DNA of 51,774 nucleotides from Acidimicrobiales bacterium (lineage in GTDB: Bacteria; Actinomycetota; Acidimicrobiia; Acidimicrobiales; VFJN01): contig JAUXRW010000142.1 of assembly GCA_030681555.1 (NCBI GenBank), positions 1-51,774 of the forward strand, read 5' to 3'. Below are positions 1-8,844 of the stretch, piece after piece (position 1 is the stretch's first letter; every line of letters starts with the position of its first letter). The notes beneath the pieces are model-generated. The model made no database searches, was not told the DNA's origin, and saw nothing but the letters and a program-made list of their open reading frames with translations. The position numbers and the translations under genes are program-made.

Positions 1-1218
1 GGCCTCCTCGATGGCCGAGGCGTCGTACGACGGGCCGATGTAGTTGCCGTCGTCGTCGTAGGCGTGCTCGCCGAAGTGCTCGCGGTACTCCTCGGCCACC
101 TCGCCGCCCTCGGCCGCCTGCTTGATCGACAGCGAGATCCGCCGGCGCTGCAGGTCGAGGTCGATGATCTTCACCCACAGCTCCTCGCCGGGGGTGACCA
201 CCTGCTCGGGAAGGTCGACGTGGTGGGCTGACATCTCCGAGATGTGGACCAGGCCCTCGATGCCCTCGCCCACCTGGACGAACGAGCCGAACGGCACCAG
301 CTTGGTGACCCGGCCGTAGACGAGCTCGCCCACGCGGTGCGACGTGGCGAACTCCTGCCACGGATCCTGCTGGGTGGCCTTGAGCGAGAGGCTGATGCGC
401 TCACGGTCGAGGTCGACGTCGAGCACCTGCACGGTGACCTCGTCGCCCACCGCGACCACGGAGCCCGGGTGGTCGACGTGCTTCCAGGACAGCTCCGACA
501 CATGGATCAGCCCATCCATGCCGCCCAGGTCGACGAAGGCGCCGAAGTTCACGACGCTCGACACGACACCGCTGCGGACCTCGCCCGGCTTCAGGTTCGT
601 GAGGAAGTCCTCGCGCTGCTCCTTCTGGGTCTCCTCGAGCCACGCTCGGCGGGACAGCACGACGTTGTTGCGGTTCTTGTCGAGCTCGATGATCTTGGCC
701 TCGATGGACCGGCCCACGTAGGGCTGCAGGTCGCGCACCCGGCGCAGCTCGACGAGGCTCGCCGGGAGGAAGCCCCGGAGCCCGATGTCGAGGATGAGAC
801 CGCCCTTCACGACCTCGATGACGGGGCCGGTGACAACGCCGTCCTCTTCCTTTATGCGCTCGATGTCGCCCCACGCCCGCTCGTACTGGGCCCGCTTCTT
901 CGAGAGGACGAGCCGTCCCTCCTTGTCCTCCTTGGTGAGGACGAGGGCCTCGATCTTCTCGCCCAGGCTCACGATCTCGTTCGGGTCGACGTCGTTGCGG
1001 ATCGAGAGCTCGCGGCTCGGGATCACGCCCTCGGACTTGAAGCCGATGTCGAGGAGGACCTCGTCCCGGTCGACCTTGACCACGGTGCCCTCGACGAGCT
1101 GCCCGTCCTCGACCGACACCATGGTGCCGTCGATGGCCGCTTCGAAGCCGCCGGCGCCCAGGTCGTCGTCGACGATCTGGCGCGGCGTGTAGGTGCCATC
1201 ATCGGCGAAGGTGCCCAT
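1..1218 (-). CDS. rpsA: 30S ribosomal protein S1 (3' end beyond window)
   Basis: S1 binds mRNA on the small ribosomal subunit and helps initiation on weakly led messages. The 406 visible codons show four successive S1 (OB-fold) repeats at about residues 25-100, 115-185, 205-275 and 290-360. They contain typical repeat signatures such as VVNFGAFVDLGGMDGLIHVSELS and KLVPFGSFVQVGEGIEGLVHISEMS in shortened form (GAFVDLG, GSFVQVG, GLVHISEMS). An acidic tail begins after the fourth repeat and runs off the left edge, so the stop codon is not seen. The ATG at 1218 is chosen because a GAGG lies about 14 bases upstream. In-frame TTG codons at 1263 and 1278 could add 15 or 20 residues. Identity is secure; the exact start is not. 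Confidence 0.95.
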   Translation of the reverse strand, partial: MGTFADDGTYTPRQIVDDDLGAGGFEAAIDGTMVSVEDGQLVEGTVVKVDRDEVLLDIGFKSEGVIPSRELSIRNDVDPNEIVSLGEKIEALVLTKEDKEGRLVLSKKRAQYERAWGDIERIKEEDGVVTGPVIEVVKGGLILDIGLRGFLPASLVELRRVRDLQPYVGRSIEAKIIELDKNRNNVVLSRRAWLEETQKEQREDFLTNLKPGEVRSGVVSSVVNFGAFVDLGGMDGLIHVSELSWKHVDHPGSVVAVGDEVTVQVLDVDLDRERISLSLKATQQDPWQEFATSHRVGELVYGRVTKLVPFGSFVQVGEGIEGLVHISEMSAHHVDLPEQVVTPGEELWVKIIDLDLQRRRISLSIKQAAEGGEVAEEYREHFGEHAYDDDGNYIGPSYDASAIEEA

Positions 1219-1375
1219 CTGGCTGGACGCCTCGATGGCTTCCGGGTTGGGCTCGTAGGTCAAGGTGTCGTCGGACAAGGGATGGGCCTGCTTGGAGTAG
1301 GGGACGGTGGAGTGGCGCGCTCGCGCCGAGGCGCTTCGCGCCGCCGGGCAGCGTACACCTGGCGGGTCGGCCAGG

Positions 1376-2116
1376 TCACGGCCGCTGCGCCACGAGGAGG
1401 AGCTCGTGGGAGTGGATCGTCGGCGGATCGGCCCGGTACGCGCCGGGGCTCACCGACCAGATGTGCTCGACCTCGAGCCCCGCGGCGGCGGCGAGGAGCC
1501 GCAGCTCGCGCGGCGTGAAGCAGGTGGTCCACAGATCCACCTCGGCGTCGCGGCCGTCCTCGTCCTTGACGGTGGTGCGCTCGAGGTTCACGCCGGCGTC
1601 AGCGTCGAAGTGCTGGTGCTCCTCGAGGAAGCGCACCTGGAAGTAGGAGGAGAAAGCCGACACCGCGGCGCGCCCTCCCGGGCGCAGCGCCCGTGCGATC
1701 CCCTCCAGCACGACGCCGTCGCCGTCGATCCGGGCGCCCGGCCCGCCGGCCAGGCCGAAGGCGCCCTGGCAGAGGGAGATGGCGACGTCGAACTCGGCGG
1801 TGAACCCGAGCCGGCGGGCGTCGGCCCGGTGAAACGTCGCGCCCGCCGGCGCCGACTGGCCGGCGAGGTCGACGAACCGTTGGCTGATGTCGACGCCGAC
1901 GACCTCGAGGCCGTGGCGGGCCAGCGCGTGGGCGTGGCGGCCCGGACCGCACCCGACGTCGAGCACGCGCATGCCCGGCTCCAGCCCGAGGGCCTCGACG
2001 AGGAAGCTCACCTCCTGCTCGGTGCCCTTCGTGAAGGAGTAGCGGAGGTAGGCGGCGCCGAGGTGGTCGGCGATCGGCTCGAACCAGTGCCCGTCCGGGT
2101 ACCGATCGCCCGGCAC
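1376..2116 (-). CDS. SAM-dependent class I methyltransferase
   Basis: This 246-residue protein has the Rossmann-type SAM fold. Motif I is VLDVGCGPGRH at about residues 46-56, followed by an acidic end of strand 2 (VVGVDIS) and a motif II/post II region (FDVAISLCQGAFGL). The C-terminal part (DLWTTCFTPRELRLLAAAAG) is typical of the methyltransferase-25/11 group, which acts on small molecules or lipids. The substrate cannot be read from sequence. The GTG start at 2116 lies 8 bases after the polA stop on the same strand, so the two genes are probably co-transcribed. The open frame continues upstream antisense-free into polA, but that extension overlaps polA and is not coding. Confidence 0.85.
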   Translation of the reverse strand: MPGDRYPDGHWFEPIADHLGAAYLRYSFTKGTEQEVSFLVEALGLEPGMRVLDVGCGPGRHAHALARHGLEVVGVDISQRFVDLAGQSAPAGATFHRADARRLGFTAEFDVAISLCQGAFGLAGGPGARIDGDGVVLEGIARALRPGGRAAVSAFSSYFQVRFLEEHQHFDADAGVNLERTTVKDEDGRDAEVDLWTTCFTPRELRLLAAAAGLEVEHIWSVSPGAYRADPPTIHSHELLLVAQRP

Positions 2117-2121
2117 TCCGG

Positions 2122-4812
2122 TCAGCTCTTGGCGGCGGCCCAGCTGGACCCCACCGACAGGTTGACCTCGAGCGGAACCCGCAGGTCGGCGGCCCCGGCC
2201 ATGACCTCCCGCACGAGGGCGCCCACCCGCTCGACGCACTCGGGCGGCACCTCCAGCAGCACCTCGTCGTGAACCTGGAGGATCAGCTGGCTGGGCACGT
2301 CCTCGTCGGCCAGAGCCGCGTCGAGGCGCACGAGGGCGACCTTGAAGATGTCGGCGGCAAGCCCCTGGATCCCCGCGTTCATGGCCTGGCGCTCCCCCGC
2401 CTGCCGGATGCGGAAGTTCGACGCAGCCAGCTCCGGGATCGGGCGACGACGGCCGAACAGGGTCTCGGTGTAGCCCCGCTGGCGAGCCTCCGCGACCGTC
2501 TGCTCCATGTAGGCACGGACGGCGGGGAAGGCCACGAAGTAGGCATCGAGGATCGTCGCCGCCTCCTCGGTGGGGATGTTGAGGCGCTGGCCGAGCCCGT
2601 AGGCCTCCATCCCGTACGCGAGGCCGTAGGACACCATCTTCGCCTTCGAGCGCATCTCGGTCGTGACGCCGGTGGGCTCGACGCCGAAGATGCGCGCCGC
2701 CGTGTCGGTGTGGATGTCGCGCCCCGACCCGAAGCTCTCCATGAGCCCGGGGTCCTCCGCCAGATGGGCGATGCAGCGCAGCTCGATCTGGTTGTAGTCG
2801 GCGACCATGAGCTCGTGACCCTCGGCCGGGACGAAGGCCCGCCGGAACTCGCGGCCGAGCTCCGAACGCACCGGGATGTTGTGGAGGTTGGGCTGATCGG
2901 ACGACAGGCGGCCCGTGCGGGCAACGGTCTGGTTGAAGGTGGCGTGGATGCGGCCGTCGGGCCCCACCTCGGCCAGCAGGCCGTCCCCGTACGTGGAGCG
3001 CAGCTTCTCGACCTCGCGGTAGGCCAGGAGGTGGTCGATGATCGGGTGCTGGCCGGCCAGCTTCTCGAGGCTCGCCGCGTCGGTCGAGAACCCGGTCTTC
3101 GTCTTCTTCTGCGGCGCGAGCCCGAGCTCGTCGAAGAGCACCTGGCGCAGCTGCAGGGTGGAGTTCACGTTGAAGTCGTGACCGGCCGCCTCGACGATCG
3201 CTCCGCTGAGGCGCTCGCAGTCCGCCACGAGCCGGTCGCGCAGCGCCGTGAGCTCGGCCACGTCCACGCCGACGCCGACGTCCTCCATGCGAGCCAGCAC
3301 CCCGACCAGCGGCACCTCGATCTCGTCGTTCAGCGGGCGGAGGCCCTGCGCGTCGAGGGCGGCGTGGAGCGGCCCGACGAGGCGGTCGACGGCCAGCGCG
3401 CGCCGACCGGCGATGACCGGCGCCGGCGTCGATGCACCCTCGAGGTCCAGCTGCCCCTCCGCGGCCGGGTCGCCGTCGGGGAGGCGAGCCCCGGCATAGC
3501 GGACGACCAGCTCCTCCAGCAGGTAGCGCGTCTCCGCCGGGTCGATCAGGTAGGCGGCCAGCGCGGTGTCGAGGGTGAGGCTGCGCACGTCGACTTCGAG
3601 GCCGGTGAGCGCCCGCACCATGGGCTTGGCCTGGTGGGCGGCCAGCGGGTGGCCGTCGGCGCCGGCCAGCTCGCCGAAGGCGGCGCGCACGGCGTCGTCG
3701 CCCAGGAGCGGGCCCGGGATCCAGAGCACGGCAGCCTCGTCGCCGTCGAGCACCACGGCGAGGCCCTCGAGGGCCGACCGCCCCTCCTCCCCCACCCAGG
3801 CCGGGGCCAGGGCGATGGGGTCGTCGACGCTGCGCAGCGCGGTGAGCGCCTCGACGACGCGGGCCGGCGAGCCGGCCACCTCCACCTCGGCCTCGAGCAC
3901 GACGGCGTCGCTGGCCGACGGACCGAGGTCGGTGTCGAGCGCCTCGGCCAGGCGGTCGAACAGCGTGTTGAACTCGAGGAACTCGAAGAGCCGCCGCACC
4001 TCGGCGATGTCGATGGTGGAAGGGTCGTAGGCCAGGTGGTCGATGTGGTGCTCGAGCGGGACGTCCCGGAGGAGCACCATGACCTCGGCGTTCTGGCGCA
4101 CGTTGGCCTCGTGGACGGCGAGGTTCTCCCGGAGCTTCGGCGTCTGCGCGTCGAGGTGCTCGTAGATCCCGTCGATCCCGCCGTAGGTGGTGATGAGCTT
4201 GGCCGCCGTCTTCTCCCCCACCCCGGGCACCCCGGGCAGGTTGTCGGACGGGTCGCCGCGCAGGGCGGCGTACTGGGGGTAGAGCGTGGGGGGCACGCCG
4301 GTGCGCTCGTGGATCCCACCCTCGTCGTAGAGCGCGTAGTCGGACACCCCGCGGCGGTTGTAGAGGACCTTCACGTGCGGGTCCTCGACGAGCTGGTAGC
4401 TGTCGCGGTCGCCCGTAACGATGATGACGTCGTCCCCGCGGTCGCGGCCCTCGGTGGCGAGCGTGGCGATCACGTCGTCCGCCTCGACGCCGACGACTTC
4501 GTACACGGGGATGCGCAGCGCGTCCACGACCTCGCGGACGAGGCCCATCTGCTGCCGCAGGATGTCCGGGGCCGACTCGCGGTTGGCCTTGTAGGTCACG
4601 ACGCGCTCGTGGCGGAACGTGGGCTCGGGCCGATCGAAGGCCACCGCGAGCGCATCCGGTCGGTGGTCGCGGAGCAGGTTCACCAGCATGGAGGTGAACC
4701 CGAAGACAGCGTTGGTGACCTGTCCGGAGGCCGTCGCGAGGTCGGTGGGGAGGGCGAAGAAGGCGCGATAGACGAGCGAGTTGCCGTCGATGAGGAGAAC
4801 CGTGCGGGGCAC
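2122..4812 (-). CDS. polA: DNA polymerase I
   Basis: PolA fills gaps and removes RNA primers during replication and repair. The 896 residues are the full family length. The N-terminal 5'-3' exonuclease domain (about 1-300) shows LLIDGNSLVYRAFFALP, EADDVIATLA and a helix-hairpin-helix at GVPGVGEKTAAKL. The middle domain (about 310-490) lacks the acidic DxE residues of a proofreading exonuclease. The polymerase domain has motif A DYNQIELR (D672), motif B RSKAKMVSYG (K725, Y729) and motif C QVHDEV (D849). Tyr729 occupies the position of E. coli Phe762, as in mycobacterial Pol I. pdtaR starts only 9 bases upstream of the ATG, so an operon is likely. Confidence 0.97.
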   Translation of the reverse strand: MPRTVLLIDGNSLVYRAFFALPTDLATASGQVTNAVFGFTSMLVNLLRDHRPDALAVAFDRPEPTFRHERVVTYKANRESAPDILRQQMGLVREVVDALRIPVYEVVGVEADDVIATLATEGRDRGDDVIIVTGDRDSYQLVEDPHVKVLYNRRGVSDYALYDEGGIHERTGVPPTLYPQYAALRGDPSDNLPGVPGVGEKTAAKLITTYGGIDGIYEHLDAQTPKLRENLAVHEANVRQNAEVMVLLRDVPLEHHIDHLAYDPSTIDIAEVRRLFEFLEFNTLFDRLAEALDTDLGPSASDAVVLEAEVEVAGSPARVVEALTALRSVDDPIALAPAWVGEEGRSALEGLAVVLDGDEAAVLWIPGPLLGDDAVRAAFGELAGADGHPLAAHQAKPMVRALTGLEVDVRSLTLDTALAAYLIDPAETRYLLEELVVRYAGARLPDGDPAAEGQLDLEGASTPAPVIAGRRALAVDRLVGPLHAALDAQGLRPLNDEIEVPLVGVLARMEDVGVGVDVAELTALRDRLVADCERLSGAIVEAAGHDFNVNSTLQLRQVLFDELGLAPQKKTKTGFSTDAASLEKLAGQHPIIDHLLAYREVEKLRSTYGDGLLAEVGPDGRIHATFNQTVARTGRLSSDQPNLHNIPVRSELGREFRRAFVPAEGHELMVADYNQIELRCIAHLAEDPGLMESFGSGRDIHTDTAARIFGVEPTGVTTEMRSKAKMVSYGLAYGMEAYGLGQRLNIPTEEAATILDAYFVAFPAVRAYMEQTVAEARQRGYTETLFGRRRPIPELAASNFRIRQAGERQAMNAGIQGLAADIFKVALVRLDAALADEDVPSQLILQVHDEVLLEVPPECVERVGALVREVMAGAADLRVPLEVNLSVGSSWAAAKS

Positions 4813-4821
4813 CGGCGGCCC

Positions 4822-5400
4822 CTAGGCCTCGGGCGAGAGGTCGCCGGCGATGATCTCCTCGGCGATGGCGCGCATCGTCTTTCGGTCCTGCATGGCCCGC
4901 TTCTGGATCCACGAGAACGCATCCGACTCGGCGTACCCGTGCTCGTCCATGAGCCGGCCCTTGGCGCGGTCGACGAGCTTCCGGGTCTCGAGCTGCTCGG
5001 AGAGGCTCGAGTTCTGGTCGGACAGCGCCTGCATCTCGCGGAAGCGGCCCAGCGCCACCTCGACGGCGGGGATGAGCTCCGAGCGCTGGAACGGCTTGAC
5101 GAGGTAGGCCAGCGCGCCGGCGTCACGCGCCTGCTCGATCAGGTCGCGCTGGGAGAAGGCGGTGAGGATGAGGACGGCGGACTGCCGCCCGGCCGAGATC
5201 TCCCGGGCCGCGGCCAGGCCGTCGAGGCCGGGCATCTTGATGTCGAGGATGGCGAGGTCGGGGCCGAGCTCCCGGACCAGCTGCACCGCTTCGTCGCCGC
5301 GACCCGTCTCGCCGACGACCTCGTAGCCCTCCTCCTGGAGGGTCTCCTTGAGGTCGAGGCGGATGATGGCCTCATCTTCGGCGATGACGACGCGGGTCAC
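4822..5400 (-). CDS. pdtaR: ANTAR-domain response regulator (PdtaR type)
   Basis: This 192-residue two-domain regulator has a receiver domain at 1-120: acidic pocket E8/D9, phospho-acceptor D53 in LAILDIKMP, T80 and K102 in LVKPF. A coiled linker leads to a C-terminal ANTAR RNA-binding domain at about 125-190 (KLVDRAKGRLMDEHGYAESDAF and following, shortened here). PdtaR proteins are phosphorylated by the sensor kinase PdtaS and bind dual-hexaloop RNA hairpins to act as antiterminators. No kinase gene is in the window. The position upstream of polA and the 9-base spacing suggest co-transcription. Naming rests on family architecture and length (M. tuberculosis Rv1626 is similar). Confidence 0.9.
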   Translation of the reverse strand: MTRVVIAEDEAIIRLDLKETLQEEGYEVVGETGRGDEAVQLVRELGPDLAILDIKMPGLDGLAAAREISAGRQSAVLILTAFSQRDLIEQARDAGALAYLVKPFQRSELIPAVEVALGRFREMQALSDQNSSLSEQLETRKLVDRAKGRLMDEHGYAESDAFSWIQKRAMQDRKTMRAIAEEIIAGDLSPEA

Positions 5401-5432
5401 GGGTGGATCCTTTCGGCCGGGCGTGCTGGAGG

Positions 5433-5729
5433 CTAGGGCCTGGTCTCGGCGACGAGCCGGTCGAGGAGCTCGTCCTGGGTCACCTCGAGGCGGCTGATGC
5501 TCTCCAGCACCTCGGCGCGATGACGCTGCATCGCGTCGGCATGGCGCTGGGCCTCCTGGTGCTCCCGGTCCGCGATCGGCGTCTCCGACACCAGGGCCCG
5601 CAGGCGGGCGTCGTCCGCGGTCTCGGCCAGGTGCGCCAGCTGTTCGTCGGAGACCGCCAGCTCGTCCCGGAGCTGGCGCAGGCGCGCTCCGACCTCGGAC
5701 AGGCGGCGCTCGACGAGGGACTGCGACAT
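5433..5729 (-). CDS. small coiled-coil protein of unknown function
   Basis: This predicted protein of 98 residues is almost wholly helical, with heptad-like charged repeats (LVERRLSEVGARLRQLRDEL; DADAMQRHRAEVLE region). It has no signal peptide or membrane segment. It starts at an ATG 24 bases from the divergent DUF3105 gene and ends 32 bases before pdtaR, so it probably leads the pdtaR-polA transcript. I do not recognise a family. High third-position GC and a clean start support it as a real gene. Confidence 0.7.
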   Translation of the reverse strand: MSQSLVERRLSEVGARLRQLRDELAVSDEQLAHLAETADDARLRALVSETPIADREHQEAQRHADAMQRHRAEVLESISRLEVTQDELLDRLVAETRP

Positions 5730-5753
5730 CGGGCCGAGTCTAGGCTCCGGCGG

Positions 5754-6242
5754 GTGCGGCTCCCCCCGACGTTGGCCGGCGCGCTCGCCTTGCTGGTGGC
5801 CCTCGCCGGCTGCGGGGACGACAGCGACGTCGGCGCCTCGGGGTGCGGGCCGATCATCCGGGAGGCCCTCGATCCGAGCTACCTGGTGCACGTGCTCGGC
5901 GACGCCACGGCGGAGTACACGTCCGACCCCCCGACGTCCGGACCTCACCAAGCGACGCCTCCGATCGAGGGCGTCGTCGACGAGCCCCTGAGCCGCCCGG
6001 TGCAGGTCGGCGTGCTCGAGCGGGGCGACGTCCTGCTCCAACACGACCCCGAGCTGCCGGCGGCCGAGCGAGACGACCTCGCAGCCCTCGCCGGCGCAGG
6101 TGTGGTGGTCGCCCCGAACCCCGACCTCGACGATCCCGTCGTCGCCACGGCGTGGCTCCACAAGCGCACCTGCGAGCGCGTGGACGGTCGCGAGCTCGAG
6201 GAGTTCGTCGAGCAGCGCAGGGGCCGAGGGCCCGAGGACTGA
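5754..6242 (+). CDS. DUF3105-type lipoprotein
   Basis: The 162-residue product has a short lipoprotein signal ending in LVALAGC (lipid-modified Cys20). The body resembles DUF3105: the segment around 45-70 contains YTSDPPTSGPH, the hallmark PPTSGPH motif, and later residues give RGDVLLQHDP and VATAWLHKRTCERVDG. DUF3105 proteins are extracytoplasmic actinobacterial proteins of unknown function. The GTG at 5754 is the only start that gives a complete signal peptide. The gene is divergent from the coiled-coil gene, with promoters presumably in the 24-base gap or overlapping the 5' ends. Confidence 0.8.
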   Translation: MRLPPTLAGALALLVALAGCGDDSDVGASGCGPIIREALDPSYLVHVLGDATAEYTSDPPTSGPHQATPPIEGVVDEPLSRPVQVGVLERGDVLLQHDPELPAAERDDLAALAGAGVVVAPNPDLDDPVVATAWLHKRTCERVDGRELEEFVEQRRGRGPED

Positions 6243-6393
6243 CTCGCGCGTCGCCCCCCCGGCGCCACGGCACGGGGTGACTAGTCCGGCGGGGCCACCC
6301 AAGATCCCCCACGCGGGCCATGGTCACCGGCCCGCTCCTGACGGATACCTGTTTGGGACGAACCCCCCCATTGGCTACGCGTCGGGAGCGACC

Positions 6394-6879
6394 ATGCACG
6401 CACGACCCCCAGACGGCCCGCAGGGCCGCCGCCGCGCCCGTGACGACGACGGCGCCGCGCTCATCGAGTTCACGCTGATCTCGGTCCTGCTGTTCACGCT
6501 GGTGTTCGGGATCATCAGCTTCGGCCTCCTCCTCTCCTTCAAGCAGGACATGACGCGGGCGGCCGCTGAAGGCGCCCGGGGCGGCGCGGTGGCGTTCCCG
6601 GCCACCGACGCCCTCGCCGATGCCTCGGACGCGACCGACGAGGCCCTCAACGGCTTCGGGCAGGCCTGCGGGGACGACGGCATGGCCTGCGAGGTCGAGC
6701 TCCACGACTGCGACGACTCGGCGCCGGACCTGACGAACGACCCGACCAAGGCCGACTGCGTGTCCGTCACGCTCCGCCACGACTACGGGAGCAGCCCCAT
6801 CGTGCCGAGCCTCCCCGTCGTCAGCGCCTTCATGCCCGACGAGCTCGTCGCCACCTCCGTGGCCCGCGTGAACTCATGA
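6394..6879 (+). CDS. TadE-like pilus/secretion protein
   Basis: This 161-residue protein has a short basic N-terminus, then GAALIEFTLISVLLFTLVFG, a single membrane segment preceded by the Glu typical of TadE prepilin-like proteins. The following KQDMTRAAAEGARGGAV is the conserved post-membrane region. The C-terminal part contains two cysteine pairs (CGDDGMAC, CDDSAPDLTNDPTKADC). The ATG at 6394 has GGGAGCG upstream. Its stop overlaps the next start (ATGA at 6876-6879), indicating translational coupling with the TadG-like gene. TadE and TadG are minor pseudopilins of Flp/Tad systems, but no Tad ATPase or platform gene is in the window. Confidence 0.85.
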   Translation: MHARPPDGPQGRRRARDDDGAALIEFTLISVLLFTLVFGIISFGLLLSFKQDMTRAAAEGARGGAVAFPATDALADASDATDEALNGFGQACGDDGMACEVELHDCDDSAPDLTNDPTKADCVSVTLRHDYGSSPIVPSLPVVSAFMPDELVATSVARVNS

Positions 6880-8591
6880 GCCATCTTCCCGAGGGCGCCC
6901 CGAGGGGCCGCCGGGACCGCGGCGCCATCCTCCCGCTGGTCGCCATCATCGTGCCGGTCCTGCTCGTGATGACGGCGTTCGCCGTGGACCTCGGTCGCCA
7001 GCGCTCCGTCCGACGGACGATGCAGGCCCGAGCCGACGTCATCGCGCTGGACATGGTCCGCCTGGCCAACGGTCGCACCGAGAGCGCGATCCTCGCCGAC
7101 CCGCAGTACACGGCGTACCTGACCGGCGCCGCCGCTCGGAACGAGGCGACCCGCCTGCTCGACGCCGGCGACCTCGTCGTCGACTTCGGCACCTGGACCG
7201 ACGTGTCGGGCTTCATCCCCACGGCACCAACGGGCATCCCCGACGCCGTCCGGGTGCGGGCAGACGACGAGTTCGAGTACGCCTTCCAGCCCGGCACCGG
7301 CACGGCCTCGCGCAGCGCCGTCGCCGCGTTCGGCGAGCCCAAGGCCGGCTTCTCCATCGGCTCGTTCGGCGCCAACCTGAGCACGTCCAACTCGGGGATG
7401 CTGAACTCCATCCTCACGCCGATCCTCGGCAACCCCGCGGGCATCAGCGCCCTCAGCTACCAAGGCCTGGCCGGCGCCGACATCGGCGTGGGTGACCTCG
7501 CGGCCGAGCTCGGACTGCTGACCCCCGAGTCCGCCCTCGACACCGACGTGGGTACCGAGACGTTCCTGCTCGCCGCGGCCAAGGTGCTCGAGCGCAACGG
7601 CGACACCGCCAACGCCACGGTCCTCCGCAACATGATCACCGCCCAGGTGACAGCCTTCGGTCCGATCTCGATCGGCGACGTCGTCTCGGCCGAGACCGGC
7701 GCGGAGGAGTCGGCGCTGCAGGGCTCGGTCAACGTCCTCGACCTCCTGACCGCCACCGCCTTCGCGTCCCGCTGCACCGACCCCCAGGACCTCGGCACCT
7801 GCTCGGCGCTCTCTCTGCCGGACATCAGCACCGACCTGCCGATCGCCGACACCAGCGGCAGCGCCCGGCTCATCCAGGGGAAGGTCAGCCACTACGGGCG
7901 GGTCGGCACGGGCACCTCGACGAGCCAGACGGAGCTGCGGGTGACGACGAAGGTCAACTCGCAGAACGTCGGCAAGTGCACGCCGGCGAACATCCTCGAC
8001 CTGAAGTGCGTGCTGGGGGGCGTGCTGGGGACGATCGACTTCGTCGACGCCACGGTGACCCTCGACGCGACGGTCAAGCTGGCCGACGGTCGTGGCGACA
8101 TCGCGGCCATCGACTGCGGCACGCCGCAGCGCCTCGACGTCTCCACCAGCACCGGGCTGTACTCGGTCACCGGCACGGTGACGATCGACTTCGGGAAGCG
8201 GGGTCTGCTCGGCGGCGCCCTCGGACCCCTGATCGGGTCGCTCACCCTCGCCTTCGACACATCCCAGGCCAACGTCTCCGACCTGGCGCAGTTCGACGTC
8301 CCCCCGGACGTGCTCGGCGTGACCGTCGAGGAGACGGGGAGCGGCGACGTCGGCCTCGCCAACGTCGCCCTGTCGACGACGGGCAGCACCGGCGTCCTCG
8401 GCACCTTGGGCGACCTCGGCGTCACCAACACCCTGGCGCCGCTCATGTCGCTGCTGGTGAACCCGCTCCTCCACGAGCTCGACAACGACGTGCTCGGCCC
8501 GCTCACCGACCTGCTGGGCCTCAACGTCGCCGGCTCGGACATCTCGCCCCTCGCCATCGGCTGCAACTCCGGCGTCCGCCTCGTCGGCTGA
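6876..8591 (+). CDS. TadG-like (Flp pilus-assembly, Tad domain) protein
   Basis: The product is 571 residues. An N-terminal membrane anchor (about 16-38: AILPLVAIIVPVLLVMTAF) is followed by AVDLGRQRSVRRTMQARADVIAL shortened here to VDLGRQRSVRR and MQARADVIALD, the signature of TadG-like proteins. The remaining ~500 residues form a large, Gly/Thr/Leu-rich extracytoplasmic region without known motifs. It contains CTPANILDLKC and a repeated pattern of short beta-prone segments. It is coupled to the upstream TadE-like gene. It ends 2 bases before the convergent tRNA-Leu. The function is inferred from family and pairing only. Confidence 0.82.
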   Translation: MSHLPEGAPRGRRDRGAILPLVAIIVPVLLVMTAFAVDLGRQRSVRRTMQARADVIALDMVRLANGRTESAILADPQYTAYLTGAAARNEATRLLDAGDLVVDFGTWTDVSGFIPTAPTGIPDAVRVRADDEFEYAFQPGTGTASRSAVAAFGEPKAGFSIGSFGANLSTSNSGMLNSILTPILGNPAGISALSYQGLAGADIGVGDLAAELGLLTPESALDTDVGTETFLLAAAKVLERNGDTANATVLRNMITAQVTAFGPISIGDVVSAETGAEESALQGSVNVLDLLTATAFASRCTDPQDLGTCSALSLPDISTDLPIADTSGSARLIQGKVSHYGRVGTGTSTSQTELRVTTKVNSQNVGKCTPANILDLKCVLGGVLGTIDFVDATVTLDATVKLADGRGDIAAIDCGTPQRLDVSTSTGLYSVTGTVTIDFGKRGLLGGALGPLIGSLTLAFDTSQANVSDLAQFDVPPDVLGVTVEETGSGDVGLANVALSTTGSTGVLGTLGDLGVTNTLAPLMSLLVNPLLHELDNDVLGPLTDLLGLNVAGSDISPLAIGCNSGVRLVG

Positions 8592-8593
8592 CG

Positions 8594-8677
8594 TGCCCGG
8601 AGCGGGACTCGAACCCGCACGCCCTTTCGGGCAGCGGCTTTTGAGGCCGCCGTGTCTGCCGATTCCACCATCCGGGC
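8594..8677 (-). tRNA. tRNA-Leu (anticodon CAA)
   Basis: Read on the minus strand, the sequence folds as a class II tRNA of 84 nt. The acceptor is GCCCGGA/TCCGGGC, the D arm GTG...CAC, and the anticodon stem GCGGC/GCCGC with loop CTCAAAA, giving anticodon CAA for UUG codons. The variable arm is GCCC-GAAA-GGGC and the T arm GCGGG-TTCGAGT-CCCGC. The long variable arm is expected for leucine. The discriminator is A, and the following bases are CGT, so CCA is not encoded and must be added after transcription. Confidence 0.96.
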
Positions 8678-8844
8678 CAGCCGGGAGAGCGTACTGCGGT
8701 GCCCCTCCCGGCCCGGACACACGACCGCGCAGGGGCCCTACCAGGCCCCCCCAACGTCGGTCTTCACGAGGGGGCATGGGGCTACCCGGGGGGAACTTGG
8801 CGCGATCGTGAAACGCACCGGGCCGGAGGCCGGTCATACCCCGG

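Noticed and set aside
1376-4912. A 1178-codon minus frame that includes the methyltransferase
   Set aside because: Only the last 246 codons (from the GTG at 2116) match a protein family. The rest is Arg/Pro-rich shadow of polA.
2269-5436. A 1055-codon open frame on the plus strand, antisense to polA and pdtaR
   Set aside because: It is a GC-rich mirror of two real genes, with low-complexity His/Val/Gly-rich translation and no domain. Many similar frames (for example 244-1518 +, 27232-29460 +, 41952-44366 -) have the same cause.
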